The notes beneath the pieces are model-generated. The model had not been told where the DNA came from. It was given only the letters and a program-made list of their open reading frames with translations, and searched no databases. From positions 547,676 to 611,675 of the forward strand of contig JAHRYN010000002.1 of NCBI GenBank assembly GCA_020621405.1: 64,000 nucleotides of DNA. Direction: 5' to 3'. A program made the translations under genes and the position numbers. Below are positions 1 through 12,497 of this stretch, one piece after another (positions within the stretch are counted from its first letter, which is position 1; each line of letters begins with the position of its first letter). The DNA comes from Betaproteobacteria bacterium. Lineage in GTDB: Bacteria; Pseudomonadota; Gammaproteobacteria; Burkholderiales; Rhodocyclaceae.

Positions 1-3034
<3,034 letters not shown>

Positions 3035-3048
3035 CGCTGGAGACCCAC

Positions 3049-3579
3049 TTGAGCCACTCCCGGTCCTTTCCCGCCTCACCGTCGCGCCGCAGCCTGCTGG
3101 CCGCCGCCGGCAGCGCGTCGCTGCTCGCGGCCTGCGGTTTCCACCTGCGCGGCGTACGCGACCTGCCGTTCTCGTCGCTGTACATCAACGCCAACAAGTA
3201 TTCGGAACTGACCGCGCAGATCCGGCGCGCGATCACCGCCCAGACGCATACGCAGGTGGCGGACGAGATCAAGGCGGCCGATGCGGTGCTGGACATCACC
3301 GAAAACCGGACCGAAAAGGTGATTCTCAGCCTGAACTCGGCCGGTCGCGTGCGCGAGTACCAGCTGCGCCAGCGCTTCTCGTTCAAGGTGCGTACGCCGG
3401 ACAACGACGAGATCGCGCCAGTGGCCACCATCGAGGTGCGGCGCGACCTCAATTACAGCGACGCCGAAGTGCTGTCGAAGCAGGAAGAGGAACAGCTGCT
3501 GTTTACCGAAATGCAGGCGGACGTGATCCAGCAGCTGCTGCGCCGGCTGCAGTCCATCGGCAACAAGAAGAAGGGCTGA
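3049..3579 (+). CDS. lptE: LPS-assembly outer-membrane lipoprotein LptE
   Basis: Partner of LptD in the outer-membrane translocon that inserts lipopolysaccharide. The start is a TTG at 3049, supported by GGAG at 3039-3042 six bases upstream and by its place directly after leuS; no ATG fits. The product is 176 aa. The signal peptide carries SRRSLLAAAG, which resembles a twin-arginine motif. It ends in the lipobox LLAAC with the modified Cys at residue 29. The mature protein starts CGFHLRG, a hallmark of LptE. holA begins 8 bases after the stop, so the genes are probably co-transcribed. Confidence 0.92.
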   Translation: MSHSRSFPASPSRRSLLAAAGSASLLAACGFHLRGVRDLPFSSLYINANKYSELTAQIRRAITAQTHTQVADEIKAADAVLDITENRTEKVILSLNSAGRVREYQLRQRFSFKVRTPDNDEIAPVATIEVRRDLNYSDAEVLSKQEEEQLLFTEMQADVIQQLLRRLQSIGNKKKG

Positions 3580-3587
3580 ACGCCGGC

Positions 3588-4592
3588 ATGGCACTGCGCC
3601 CGGAGCAGCTCGACAGCCATTTGAAGGGCACGCTGTCGCCGCTGTACGTGCTGCACGGCGACGAGCCGCTGCTGGTGATCGAGGCGGCGGACGCGATCCG
3701 TGCCGCCGCGCGCGCGCGCGGCTATGGCGAGCGCGAGGTGCTGGTGGTCACGCAGTACTTCAAGTGGTCGGCGCTGGCCGAAGCCGCCGGCAACATGTCG
3801 CTGTTCGGCGGCGACAAGCTGATCGACCTGCGCATTCCGACCGGCAAGCCGGGGCGCGAGGGCGGCGATGCGCTGACGCGCTACGCGGCCAACCCGCCGG
3901 CCGGCACGATCACGCTGGTGACCCTGCCGCAGATGGACTGGAAGGCGAAGAAGAGCGCCTGGTTCGTCGCGCTGGCGGAAGCCGGTGTCGAGATGGAATT
4001 GAACGCGCCCGGGCTGGACCGCCTGCCGGCATGGCTGGCCGGCCGCCTCGCGCGCCAGCAGCAGTCGGCGCCCGCCGAGGCGCTGGAATTCATGGCCGGC
4101 CACGTCGAAGGCAACCTTCTGGCCGCCAATCAGGAGGTGATGAAGCTCGCGCTGCTGCACCCGCCCGGCGAACTGACGCTGGAACAGGTGCGCAACGCGG
4201 TGATGGACGTCGCCCGCTACGACGTCGAGGACCTGCGCCAGGCCTTGCTCGCCGGTGACGGCGCGCGCGCCAGCCGGCTGCTCGACGGTCTGCGCGCCGA
4301 AGGCGTGGCCGCCCCGCTGGTGCTGTGGATCATCGTCGCCGAGCTGCGGGTACTCGCCGCCGCGCGCGCCGAGATGGACGCCGGCCGCAGCGCCGACGAC
4401 GCGCTGGCCGCGGCGCGCATCTTCGGCGCCCGCCAGTCGCCGTACCGCCGCGCGCTCGGCCGTCTGTCGTCGGCCGCCACACGCACCGCGCTGATGCAGG
4501 CGGCGCGGCTCGACCGCATGATCAAGGGCGTCGCACGCGGCGATGTCTGGGACGAATTCCTGCAGATCGCGCTGCGCCTGTGCGCACGCTGA
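3588..4592 (+). CDS. holA: DNA polymerase III delta subunit
   Basis: The 334-aa delta subunit of the clamp loader opens the beta sliding clamp and belongs to the DnaX complex. The N-terminal part has [16 protein letters not shown] and the clamp-binding region [15 protein letters not shown], both typical of HolA. The C-terminal collar domain contains [15 protein letters not shown]. Length fits the family (about 330-345 aa). It follows lptE by 8 bases in the conserved leuS-lptE-holA order. Confidence 0.95.
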   Translation: MALRPEQLDSHLKGTLSPLYVLHGDEPLLVIEAADAIRAAARARGYGEREVLVVTQYFKWSALAEAAGNMSLFGGDKLIDLRIPTGKPGREGGDALTRYAANPPAGTITLVTLPQMDWKAKKSAWFVALAEAGVEMELNAPGLDRLPAWLAGRLARQQQSAPAEALEFMAGHVEGNLLAANQEVMKLALLHPPGELTLEQVRNAVMDVARYDVEDLRQALLAGDGARASRLLDGLRAEGVAAPLVLWIIVAELRVLAAARAEMDAGRSADDALAAARIFGARQSPYRRALGRLSSAATRTALMQAARLDRMIKGVARGDVWDEFLQIALRLCAR

Positions 4593-4710
4593 CTGTGCAT
4601 TGCGTCAAACCGGTGGCACAGCGCGGCGCTTTCTGCTTTCATCCGCCTTTGCCCGCAGTTTTCGCCGCGCCCTCCCCGTTACGCGCGGCCCCAGCCTTTC
4701 AGGACACGAG

Positions 4711-5967
4711 ATGGACATCAAGGACTACATGCAGACGCTGGGCCGCCAGGCTCGCGCCGCCTCGCGCATCGTCGCGCAGGCATCGACCCGGGACAAGAAC
4801 GAGGCGCTGACGCGCATCGCCGCACTGCTGCGCGAGCGCGCACCGCAGCTGCTCGAAGCCAATGCCGCCGACGTCGAGGCGGCACGGGCCAACGGCCTGG
4901 ACGCGGCAATGATCGACCGCCTGACGCTGAGCGCGAAAGGCGTCGAGGCGATGGCGCAGGGGCTGGAGCAGGTCGCCGCCCTGCCCGATCCGGTCGGCGA
5001 GATGACCGACTTCAAGCGCCGGCCGACCGGCATCACCGTGGGCAAGATGCGCGTGCCCCTGGGCGTGATCGGCATCATCTACGAGGCGCGGCCGAACGTG
5101 ACCGCCGACGCGGCCGCGCTGTGCCTGAAGAGCGGCAACGCCGCCATCCTGCGCGGCGGCTCGGAAGCCGCGCGCTGCAACCAGGCGGTCGCGGCCTGCG
5201 TGCGCGAGGGACTGGTCGCGGCCGGACTGCCGGAAACCGCGGTACAGGTGGTCGACACCACCGACCGCGCCGCCGTGGGCGAGCTGATCACGATGCCGCA
5301 GTTCGTCGACGTGATCGTCCCGCGCGGCGGCAAGGGGCTGATCGAACGCATTTCGCGCGAGGCGAAGGTGCCGGTGATCAAGCATCTGGACGGCAACTGC
5401 CATGTCTACATCGACGAATTCGCCGACGACGACAAGGCGGTGCGCATCGCCGACAACGCCAAGACGCATCGCTACGGCACCTGCAACACGATGGAGACGC
5501 TGCTGGTGCATGTCGCCGCAGCACCGCGCGTGCTCGGCCGGCTGGCCGACATCTACTTCGGCAAGGGCGTCGAACTGCGCGGCTGCGCGCGTGCACGTGC
5601 GCTGGTGCCGGCGATGAAGGTGGCGACCGACGAGGACTGGGGCACCGAATATCTGGCGCCCATCCTCGCGGTGCGCATCGTCGACACGCTCGACATGGCG
5701 ATCGAGCACATCAACACCTGGAGCTCGCAGCACACCGATGCCATCGTCACCGAGAACCACACGCGGGCGATGCGCTTCATCCGCGAGGTCGATTCGGCAT
5801 CGGTCATGATCAACGCCTCGACCCGCTTCGCCGACGGCTTCGAGTACGGCCTGGGGGCCGAGATCGGCATCTCGACCGACAAGATCCACGCCCGCGGCCC
5901 GGTCGGGCTGGACGGTCTGACCAGCCAGAAGTGGGTGGTGCTGGGCGACGGCCAGGTGCGCAGCTGA
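4711..5967 (+). CDS. proA: gamma-glutamyl phosphate reductase
   Basis: Second step of proline biosynthesis: NADPH-dependent reduction of gamma-glutamyl phosphate to glutamate semialdehyde. The product is 418 aa, normal length. The catalytic Cys sits in [11 protein letters not shown] at residue 258, and [11 protein letters not shown] is also characteristic. The frame is open upstream to 4543, but the family N-terminus [15 protein letters not shown] fixes the ATG at 4711, with AGGA at 4701-4704 as ribosome binding site. There is a 118-base gap after holA, so it may have its own promoter, though I do not see a clear one. Confidence 0.96.
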   Translation: MDIKDYMQTLGRQARAASRIVAQASTRDKNEALTRIAALLRERAPQLLEANAADVEAARANGLDAAMIDRLTLSAKGVEAMAQGLEQVAALPDPVGEMTDFKRRPTGITVGKMRVPLGVIGIIYEARPNVTADAAALCLKSGNAAILRGGSEAARCNQAVAACVREGLVAAGLPETAVQVVDTTDRAAVGELITMPQFVDVIVPRGGKGLIERISREAKVPVIKHLDGNCHVYIDEFADDDKAVRIADNAKTHRYGTCNTMETLLVHVAAAPRVLGRLADIYFGKGVELRGCARARALVPAMKVATDEDWGTEYLAPILAVRIVDTLDMAIEHINTWSSQHTDAIVTENHTRAMRFIREVDSASVMINASTRFADGFEYGLGAEIGISTDKIHARGPVGLDGLTSQKWVVLGDGQVRS

Positions 5968-6031
5968 GACGCACATGAACAGTCCGGCGACGGCACCGTC
6001 GGCATCCCGTCACCAGCGGCCGGCACGCTGA

Positions 6032-6628
6032 ATGGCTGACAGCTTCCTGTCGGCCAGCATGCTGCTCCTGCTGCTGTTCGACCCGTTCGGCAACGCACCG
6101 GTGATGACGGTGCTGCTCAAGGACGTGCCGGTAGAGCGCCGCCGGCGCGTCATCCTGCGCGAGTGCTTCGCGGCGTGGCTGGCGCTGGTGGTGTTCATGT
6201 ACGCCGGCGAATCGGTGATGCGCGTGCTGCAGCTGTCGCAGACCTCGCTCGGCATCGCCGGCGGCGTGCTGCTGTTCCTGATCGCGCTGCGCATGATCTT
6301 CCCGCAGCCGGACGGCGTGTTCGGCGAGTGGGCCGGCGGCGAACCCTTCATCGTGCCGCTGGCGATTCCGCTGATCGCCGGGCCGTCGGCCATGGCGATG
6401 GTGATGCTGCTGGTGTCGCGCGAACCCGAGCACTTCTACACGTGGATGGGCGCGATGAGCGCCGCCATGGCAGTCACCACGGTCGTGCTGCTGGCCGCCG
6501 GGCCGCTGATCCGGCATCTGGGCGAACGCGGCACGGCAGCGCTGGAGCGCCTGATGGGACTGTTGCTGTGCGCGATCGCTGTCGAAATGCTGCTGGCCGG
6601 CATCCGACGCTTCGCCGAGTCGCTGTAA
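6032..6628 (+). CDS. MarC-family integral membrane protein
   Basis: A 198-aa multi-pass membrane protein of the MarC (UPF0056) family, with about six hydrophobic segments. Recognisable signatures are LFDPFGNAPVMTVLL near the N-terminus and FIVPLAIPLIAGPSAMAMVM in the middle, both typical of MarC/YhgN proteins. The physiological function of the family is not established. It lies 64 bases after proA on the same strand and ends just before the convergent antiporter gene. Confidence 0.85.
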   Translation: MADSFLSASMLLLLLFDPFGNAPVMTVLLKDVPVERRRRVILRECFAAWLALVVFMYAGESVMRVLQLSQTSLGIAGGVLLFLIALRMIFPQPDGVFGEWAGGEPFIVPLAIPLIAGPSAMAMVMLLVSREPEHFYTWMGAMSAAMAVTTVVLLAAGPLIRHLGERGTAALERLMGLLLCAIAVEMLLAGIRRFAESL

Positions 6629-6644
6629 CCGAATCCCTGTCGCC

Positions 6645-8312
6645 CTACAGCGCCCGGGCGCTCTCCGCCGTCACCCGGCGCGCCATGCCGCGCGCGATCT
6701 CGTTCTCGCCCATGACCGTGTAGGTGGCGCCGCGCCCTTCCAGATGGACCAGTTCGGCATCGGTGTAGGCGCGGGCGACGATTTCGAGGTCGGGATTGAG
6801 CTGGCGCGCACGTTCGATGATCTGCCCCGCTTCCAGCGCATCCGGAATGGCGATCAGCAGGTAGCGGGCGTGGGCGATGTTGGCCGCCTGCAGCATACCC
6901 GGCGCCGCACCGTTGCCGTACAGCGCCGGAATGCCGTCGGCGAGCAGCGCGTCGACCACTTCGGCGTGATCCACGATCACCACCACCGGCAGGTCCTTTT
7001 CCTGCAGCGCCAGCACGATGCGGTGGCCAACGCGGCCGAAACCGACCAGCACCACATGGCCACCGGCCGGCATCGCCACTTCGGGCCGGACATCACGCAG
7101 CACGGCCCTGCCCTCGCGTGCGTCCAGCCATGGCTTGAGCCGGTCAAGCACGACGAACAGCAGCGGATTGAGCAGGATGGAAAAGATGGCGCCGGCCAGT
7201 ATCAGATCGCGTCCGGTGGCCGGCAGCAGGCCCAGCGACAGGCCGAGCGAGGCGATGATGAAGGAGAACTCGCCGATCTGCGCCAGACTGGCCGAGATGG
7301 TCAGCGCGGTACCCAGCGGATGGCCGAAGGCACGCACGATCAGCGCCGCCGCAATCGATTTGCCGACCACGATGATCAACACGGTCGCCAGCACCAGCCA
7401 GGGCTCGCGCACCAGCACCGACGGGTCGAACAGCATGCCGACCGACACGAAGAACAGTACGGCGAAGGCGTCGCGCAGCGGCAGCGACTCTTCTGCCGCA
7501 CGGTGCGACAGCTCCGATTCGCTGAGGATCATGCCGGCGAAGAAGGCTCCCAGCGCGAACGACACGCCGAACACATAGGCCGATCCGAGCGCGAAGCCGA
7601 GCGCGATCGCGAGCACGGCCAGCCGGAACAGTTCGCGCGAACCGGTCGCGGCGATGCGTTCGAGTACCCACGGAATCAAGCGCCGGCCGATCACCAGCAT
7701 CACGACGACGAAGGCCACGACCTTGCCCAGCGTGAGCGCCAGCGCTGCCAGCAGCGCACCGCCCGACAGCGTTTCGCCGGCACCGCCGAGCAGGCCGCTG
7801 AATGCCGGAATCAGCACCAGCGCCAGCACCATGGCGATGTCCTCGACGATCAGCCAGCCGACCGCTATCCGGCCGCGCTGCGTTGTTTCGAGCCGACGTT
7901 CCTGCAGCGCGGTGAGCAGCACGACGGTACTGGCGACCGACAACGCCAGCCCGAACACCAGTCCGGCGCCGGGGGACCACCCCATGAACCAGGCCATGAC
8001 CATGCCGAGCAGCGTGGCGATGGCGATCTGCACGACGGCGCCGGGAATGGCGATGCCTTTCACCGACATCAGGTCCTTCACCGAAAAGTGCAGGCCGACG
8101 CCGAACATCAGCAGGATGACGCCGATTTCCGCCAGCTCCTGCGCCAGTCCGGCATCGGCCACGAAGCCGGGCGTGAACGGCCCGACCGCGATGCCGGCCA
8201 ACAGGTAGCCGACCAGCGGTGGCATGCGCAGACGCTGCGCCAGCGCGCCGAAGATGAAGGCGAGCACGAGGCCACCGACGAGCGTGGTGATGAGTGGCGT
8301 GTGGTGAGGCAT
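6645..8312 (-). CDS. ybaL: YbaL-type cation:proton antiporter (CPA2) with TrkA-N domain
   Basis: A 555-aa inner-membrane monovalent cation:H+ antiporter. The N-terminal two thirds form a Na+/H+ exchanger-type membrane domain of about 12 segments, with PLVGYLLAGIAVGPFTPGF near the start and VGWLIVEDIAMVLALVL in the middle. A cytoplasmic Rossmann-type TrkA-N domain follows, with the nucleotide-binding loop VLVGFGRVGHRIV. The whole sequence is strikingly close to Escherichia coli YbaL, including the C-terminal TVMGENEIARGMA. I see no KefF/KefG-like ancillary gene next to it. It is 131 bases downstream of the FecR-domain gene on the same strand. Confidence 0.9.
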   Translation of the reverse strand: MPHHTPLITTLVGGLVLAFIFGALAQRLRMPPLVGYLLAGIAVGPFTPGFVADAGLAQELAEIGVILLMFGVGLHFSVKDLMSVKGIAIPGAVVQIAIATLLGMVMAWFMGWSPGAGLVFGLALSVASTVVLLTALQERRLETTQRGRIAVGWLIVEDIAMVLALVLIPAFSGLLGGAGETLSGGALLAALALTLGKVVAFVVVMLVIGRRLIPWVLERIAATGSRELFRLAVLAIALGFALGSAYVFGVSFALGAFFAGMILSESELSHRAAEESLPLRDAFAVLFFVSVGMLFDPSVLVREPWLVLATVLIIVVGKSIAAALIVRAFGHPLGTALTISASLAQIGEFSFIIASLGLSLGLLPATGRDLILAGAIFSILLNPLLFVVLDRLKPWLDAREGRAVLRDVRPEVAMPAGGHVVLVGFGRVGHRIVLALQEKDLPVVVIVDHAEVVDALLADGIPALYGNGAAPGMLQAANIAHARYLLIAIPDALEAGQIIERARQLNPDLEIVARAYTDAELVHLEGRGATYTVMGENEIARGMARRVTAESARAL

Positions 8313-8408
8313 GGTGCGTGCGGGGTCCGGTAGCGAATGAGTTGTCCAGACCAGACATCAGGCCGCAGACGAGGTTCGCGCCGCGGCGCACTTCGTGCGG
8401 CATGGCTA

Positions 8409-8429
8409 CGCGCCGGACGAACCGGCGCG
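8409..8429 (-). terminator. GC-rich hairpin downstream of the FecR-domain gene
   Basis: An 8-bp inverted repeat (CGCGCCGG / CCGGCGCG, 5-base loop) lies just after the stop of the FecR-domain gene. No T-run follows on the minus strand, so it is at best a weak or Rho-assisted terminator. Confidence 0.3.
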
Positions 8430-8443
8430 CAGGATGCTGTGCC

Positions 8444-9847
8444 CTAGATGCCGGGTGCGACGTTCGCGCCGCGCGTGAAGACGGCTGCGCCGCTGACCTT
8501 GCCGATGCCGCCCACACCGCTGTCGAAGCCATACACCAGGCCGGCGCGTTCGGCTGCCGGGCCGGCGAAGAAGCCGTTGAAGCTGCCGCTGGGCGGGCTG
8601 TTCGCACAGCCGGAGCAGGAACTGAAGGCACCGGCGAACGAGGCGTTCGCGCTGTTGATCGAACCGCTGCCGGTCACACCGAAGGTCACCGCACTGACCG
8701 TGACCCCCATGTTCACGCTCATGCTGTAGTTGGTGAAGTCGGCAGTCATCGATCCGGTGACCGCGCCGCCGGGGGCACCGCCTGCGGTCGTCGGCACGGT
8801 CGCGCCGCTCAACGCGTAACTGGCGGTCACGCCGCCGAGCGCGGCAAGGTCAGGCGTCGGCACGCCGACCACATAGTGCAGATTCTCGATCGCGTCGCCG
8901 CTGCAGCTGAAACCGGTGCAATCCGCAACGGCCCAGCGCCCCCAACCGATGATGCCGTCCTGATGCGACTCCTGCACCGTCGTGGTTTCCAGCAGGCCGC
9001 CGTCGCCGTCATCGGCTGATTTCAGTGCACCGCTGACGATCTGCGCAGTCACGTTGTGCAGCGTCACCGTGCCGCCATATCCACCGTACTGGTCGCCGTA
9101 ATCACCATAGACGTAGTAACCGCTGCCGGACTTAAGTTCGGGCGGCGGCAGATCCTTCAGCGCGGTCAGCGTGCCGTCGGACATGCGGTCTTCGGTCATC
9201 GTGAACATGTTGTCGTCACGCAGCAGCGGCGGAATGCCTTCGAGTTTCGACGGCGGCTGAGGCGGCAGATCGGTCTTCACCTCGATGATGACCGGCATCG
9301 TGTTCTCGTTCGCCACGTAGGCGCTCTCGCCATCCGCCACGGTCAGGCAGCCGGCGTCGTTGCAGACGTCGACCGCACCGTCGCCGGTGGTGACGTTGAT
9401 GCTGTTGCCGTAGGCGACCGAGAATTCGGTGCCGCGGATGCCGATGGTCGCCACCGACGTGGTCAGCTTGTAGTTGCTGCGATTGACCTTGCCGACCAGC
9501 CCGGTGATCGTGCGCAGCCCGCCCTTGATCAGACTGAAGAAGCCGCGGTCCTCGGCCGGCTTGCCGGCGTAGGCGTACTTGTCGATGCGGAACTGCGTCT
9601 GCGGCTGCAGCGATACGAAGGAACCGTCGGTGAAGCGCATCTGGGCACGACCGCTGCCGGTATCGACGGTATCGCCGCTGGCCAGTTCGGTACCGCGGGC
9701 AACCACGCGGCTGCTGCCGTCGGCGGCGAGCGCGCGCACGTCACCCACCGAGAATTCGATGCGGGCCGCGCTTTCGGCGAAGGCGGCCAGGGGAAAGGCC
9801 AGCGCGATGGCGAGTGCCAGGCGGTTCGGTCTGAAGGTCTGCGACAT
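8444..9847 (-). CDS. secreted FecR-domain protein with possible C-terminal TbpB-like beta-barrel
   Basis: A 467-aa protein with a Sec signal peptide (cleavage likely after AAFA, residue 24). Residues of about 30-150 form a FecR-type domain, with VGDVRALAADGSSRVV and the signature VATIGIRGTEFSVAYG. This is not the iron sensor FecR itself: there is no cytoplasmic anti-sigma part and no sigma factor gene nearby. The last 100 residues are Gly/Ala/Ser-rich with alternating hydrophobic strands. They contain SGSFNGFFAGPAAERAGLVYG, which recalls the small C-terminal barrel of transferrin-binding protein B and other Slam cargo. It starts 9 bases after the Slam-like gene, so the two are almost certainly one operon. 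The barrel assignment is an inference. Confidence 0.72.
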   Translation of the reverse strand: MSQTFRPNRLALAIALAFPLAAFAESAARIEFSVGDVRALAADGSSRVVARGTELASGDTVDTGSGRAQMRFTDGSFVSLQPQTQFRIDKYAYAGKPAEDRGFFSLIKGGLRTITGLVGKVNRSNYKLTTSVATIGIRGTEFSVAYGNSINVTTGDGAVDVCNDAGCLTVADGESAYVANENTMPVIIEVKTDLPPQPPSKLEGIPPLLRDDNMFTMTEDRMSDGTLTALKDLPPPELKSGSGYYVYGDYGDQYGGYGGTVTLHNVTAQIVSGALKSADDGDGGLLETTTVQESHQDGIIGWGRWAVADCTGFSCSGDAIENLHYVVGVPTPDLAALGGVTASYALSGATVPTTAGGAPGGAVTGSMTADFTNYSMSVNMGVTVSAVTFGVTGSGSINSANASFAGAFSSCSGCANSPPSGSFNGFFAGPAAERAGLVYGFDSGVGGIGKVSGAAVFTRGANVAPGI

Positions 9848-9856
9848 GGCGATCTC

Positions 9857-11182
9857 CTAGAACGTGCGGCGCACGGCGAACTGCGCGACGCCGCGGCGAT
9901 AGTCATCAATTTTCAGCGTCGATTCGTTGCGGATCAAGGTCACCGACGGCGTCAGCTGCCAGGCGTCGGTGAGCGCATAGGTCACGCCGAGCGACAGCGT
10001 CATCAGGTCGTCCTCGCGCGTGGCCAGGAAGACCGGGTCAGGTTGCTGGTACTCGCGCGATTCGTGCGCAAAGCTGCCGAACAGCATCCAGTTGCGGTCG
10101 AACTGGTGCTGCGCGCCGAAACGGACACCGATCAGGTCGTTGCCGGCGATATCGACACCGGACGGCAGCGCATTCTGTCCGATCTCCCGGCCAAGATAGA
10201 AACTGCCATACAGCATGGTCTGGCCATTCGGCAGCACCACGGCGTGGCCCAGGCCGAACAGCGTCCGGTTCGCGTCCCGCACGTCGTTGCCACCCTCGTA
10301 GCGCAGGCGGGCGTGCTGTGCGAACACCGTGGTCTGATTGCGCGCATCGTGCGTGTGCTGCCACTGCAGGCTCAGGCCGCTGTAGTCGCGCAGCTTGCTG
10401 TTGTCGACTTCGAACAGACCGAGCTGCAGCACCGCGGTCACCCGGTTGGCGCCGCGCGTCCATGCCGCGCCGGCATAGCCGTCCAGTGCATCGGTATCGA
10501 AACGGGACTCGCCGAAATTGAAGCGTGCGGCACCGCTCGCCCCGCCGACGACGGCCCATTCCCGGCTGACCGGAATGCGCGCATTGACGCCACCGGACAG
10601 CGCCGAGAACCAGGCGTCACGGCGCTTGCTGCTGCCGCTCAGCCGGAAATCGCCGAAGCCGGGCACAGCCACCGCACCGTCCGCAGTCGCGCTGTTTACG
10701 TTGGAGTCGCGTCCGACGGCCGCTTCTATGTAGCCGCCGAACGTGGATTTGCTGGCTTCGGGCGCGCGCTCGATGGCCGACAGCAGCCGGTCGATCGAGG
10801 CCGCCACCTCCGGCGGCAGCTTCTGGCTGCGCACTGCCTGCAGTTCGCGCCGGGCGCCGGCCGATTCGCCCAGTTCCATATAGGCGCGTCCGATTTCGGC
10901 GCGCGCGCGCGCATTGTCCGGCTGCACTGCCAGCACGCGCTCGAGCGCGAACACCGCCAGCGTGTGTCGACCGGTTTCGAGCGCCGAGATGCCCAACAGC
11001 AGGTCGAACTGCGGATCGCCGGCACGTTCGGATTCCTGCGGCGCCAGCAGTGCGTAGGCCGCGGCGAAGCGTCCGGCCTCGACGTGCGCGGCGGCCTGCT
11101 CGGTCGCCGATTGCGCAAACACCGCCGGACTGCCCAGAAACAGTGCAAACGCCAGCGGCCCAAGTACTTTCAGTGCGCTCAT
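9857..11182 (-). CDS. Slam/DUF560-like outer-membrane protein (TPR plus beta-barrel)
   Basis: A 441-aa protein with a signal peptide ending near AVFAQS. A TPR-like helical region follows (about residues 25-150; repeats such as AHVEAGRFAAAYALL and LERVLAVQPDNARARAEIGRAYMELGE). The rest is about 290 residues of amphipathic beta-strands ending in Phe (VRRTF), as expected for an outer-membrane barrel. This architecture matches surface lipoprotein assembly modifiers (Slam, DUF560), the translocons of type XI secretion. I chose the ATG at 11182 because GGGGAGG lies just upstream; an in-frame start at 11248 lacks such a site. Its downstream partner encodes a secreted FecR-domain protein, a plausible cargo. 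Confidence 0.75.
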   Translation of the reverse strand: MSALKVLGPLAFALFLGSPAVFAQSATEQAAAHVEAGRFAAAYALLAPQESERAGDPQFDLLLGISALETGRHTLAVFALERVLAVQPDNARARAEIGRAYMELGESAGARRELQAVRSQKLPPEVAASIDRLLSAIERAPEASKSTFGGYIEAAVGRDSNVNSATADGAVAVPGFGDFRLSGSSKRRDAWFSALSGGVNARIPVSREWAVVGGASGAARFNFGESRFDTDALDGYAGAAWTRGANRVTAVLQLGLFEVDNSKLRDYSGLSLQWQHTHDARNQTTVFAQHARLRYEGGNDVRDANRTLFGLGHAVVLPNGQTMLYGSFYLGREIGQNALPSGVDIAGNDLIGVRFGAQHQFDRNWMLFGSFAHESREYQQPDPVFLATREDDLMTLSLGVTYALTDAWQLTPSVTLIRNESTLKIDDYRRGVAQFAVRRTF

Positions 11183-11385
11183 GCAGCCTCCCCGATGCCG
11201 AAACAAATGGCAACCAATATTGAAAACGACATCATCATCACACTTCAATGTTTAAAAAACAATAGCTTGCACGGCATTTCTATCGTGAATTCCGGAACTG
11301 GAATGTCCTCAGACGGCTCGAGTCCAGCAATATCGGTGCCGCCCGACGGATAATTGCCGCCCCGCGACGACCTACGGAGACCTCC
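11183..11385. promoter_or_regulatory. divergent intergenic region with AT-rich patch
   Basis: This gap separates the divergent Slam-like and chalcone-isomerase-like genes. About 11205-11285 is markedly AT-rich against a GC-rich background, including a TTTAAAAAACAATA run, as expected for promoters. I cannot identify a confident -35/-10 pair for either direction. Confidence 0.35.
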
Positions 11386-11970
11386 ATGTCACCACGCGCA
11401 CTGGCGCTCGCCTTCGCACTGCTGTGCATTCCGCCGGCCAGCCAGGCGCTGGAGGTCGAAGGCATCCGCTTCGAACCGGTCACCCGTGTGGCCAACACGC
11501 CGCTGCAACTCAACGGTGCCGGCCTGCGCGGCCGCTCGATGCTGAAAGCCTATGTCGTCGCGCTGTACCTGAGCGCACCGGCAGACAGTCTCGACAGCGC
11601 CATGGCAGTACCGGGCGCCAAGCGCATCGAAGTCGTGCCGCTGCTGGAACTGTCGGCCTCGCTGTTCAACGATCCGCTGGTCAAGGGCATGAAGAAGAAC
11701 ATGCCGCCAGCCGAATTCGAAGCCATGCAGCCGCGCATCAGGACTTTCTCGGACAACATCCTGGCGATCGGCGACCTGAAGAAGGGCAGCCGGATCGCGC
11801 TCGAGTGGCTGCCGGGGCGCGGCACACGCATCACGATAGACGGCCATGAATCCGGCGAGATGGTGGAAGGCGAAGATTTCTTCCGCAGCCTGCTGTCGAT
11901 CTGGCTCGGCGCGCGCCCGACCCAGGAAGATCTCAAGGACCATCTGCTGGCCGGCAAGCCAACCCGCTGA
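11386..11970 (+). CDS. periplasmic chalcone isomerase-like protein
   Basis: A 194-aa protein with a signal peptide (cleavage near ASQA, residue 21). The mature part has LEVEGIRFEPVTRV, LQLNGAGLRGRSMLKAYVVALYL and the C-terminal FFRSLLSIWLGARP. These are features of the bacterial chalcone-isomerase-like family found exported in many Proteobacteria. The bacterial proteins are usually assumed not to be flavonoid isomerases, and the true role is unknown. GGAG sits upstream of the ATG. ogt follows after 5 bases. Confidence 0.8.
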   Translation: MSPRALALAFALLCIPPASQALEVEGIRFEPVTRVANTPLQLNGAGLRGRSMLKAYVVALYLSAPADSLDSAMAVPGAKRIEVVPLLELSASLFNDPLVKGMKKNMPPAEFEAMQPRIRTFSDNILAIGDLKKGSRIALEWLPGRGTRITIDGHESGEMVEGEDFFRSLLSIWLGARPTQEDLKDHLLAGKPTR

Positions 11971-11975
11971 CGGAC

Positions 11976-12497
11976 ATGACGGATCAGGCAATGACCGACT
12001 GGGACGCGGTACTCGACGCATCGGGCTTCGCGCTCGGCATCGCCACCGCAGGCGACCGGCTGTCACGCATCGAATTCCTGCCCGTGCAGCCGGCACGGCC
12101 GGCGCGCAACGCACTGGCGGCAGAAACCGTGCAACAGCTGATCGCCTATCTGGCGGACCCGCGTCACCGCTTCGACCTGCCCTGCGACCCGGAAGGTACG
12201 GCGCATCAGCGAAAGGTGTGGCAGGTCATGCTGGACATCGAGCCGGGACACACGCTGACCTATGGCGATGTGGCGCGCCGCATCGGCAGCTCGCCACGCG
12301 CAGTCGGCGGCGCCTGCGGCGCCAATCCGCTGCCGGTGGTGATTCCCTGCCACCGCATTGTCGCCTCGGGCGGCGCGCTGGGCGGCTTCGCGCATTCGAC
12401 CCACGGCTTCCTGCCTGGCATCAAGCGCTGGCTGCTGGCGCACGAGGCCGCCGGAGGCGGCTTCACGCTGACGGCGAGCGACCCCGTTCTATCGTGA
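11976..12497 (+). CDS. ogt: methylated-DNA--protein-cysteine methyltransferase
   Basis: Suicide repair enzyme (173 aa) that moves the methyl group from O6-methylguanine to its own Cys. The active site is PVVIPCHRIVASGG, preceded by the helix-turn-helix part YGDVARRIGSSPRAVGGACGANP and followed by GGFAHSTHGFLPGIKRWLL. The size without an AdaA domain fits Ogt. The start could also be the ATG at 11991; neither has a strong ribosome binding site. The 3' end overlaps the convergent folB gene by 35 bases. Confidence 0.92.
   Translation: MTDQAMTDWDAVLDASGFALGIATAGDRLSRIEFLPVQPARPARNALAAETVQQLIAYLADPRHRFDLPCDPEGTAHQRKVWQVMLDIEPGHTLTYGDVARRIGSSPRAVGGACGANPLPVVIPCHRIVASGGALGGFAHSTHGFLPGIKRWLLAHEAAGGGFTLTASDPVLS

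Noticed and set aside
5984-6002. GC-rich hairpin between proA and the MarC-family gene
   Set aside because: No T-run follows and both genes are on the same strand. It is probably a by-product of composition.
6744-8333. Long plus-strand frame opposite the ybaL antiporter
   Set aside because: Product is Gln/Arg/His-rich with no recognisable motif. The minus strand encodes an unmistakable YbaL-type antiporter.
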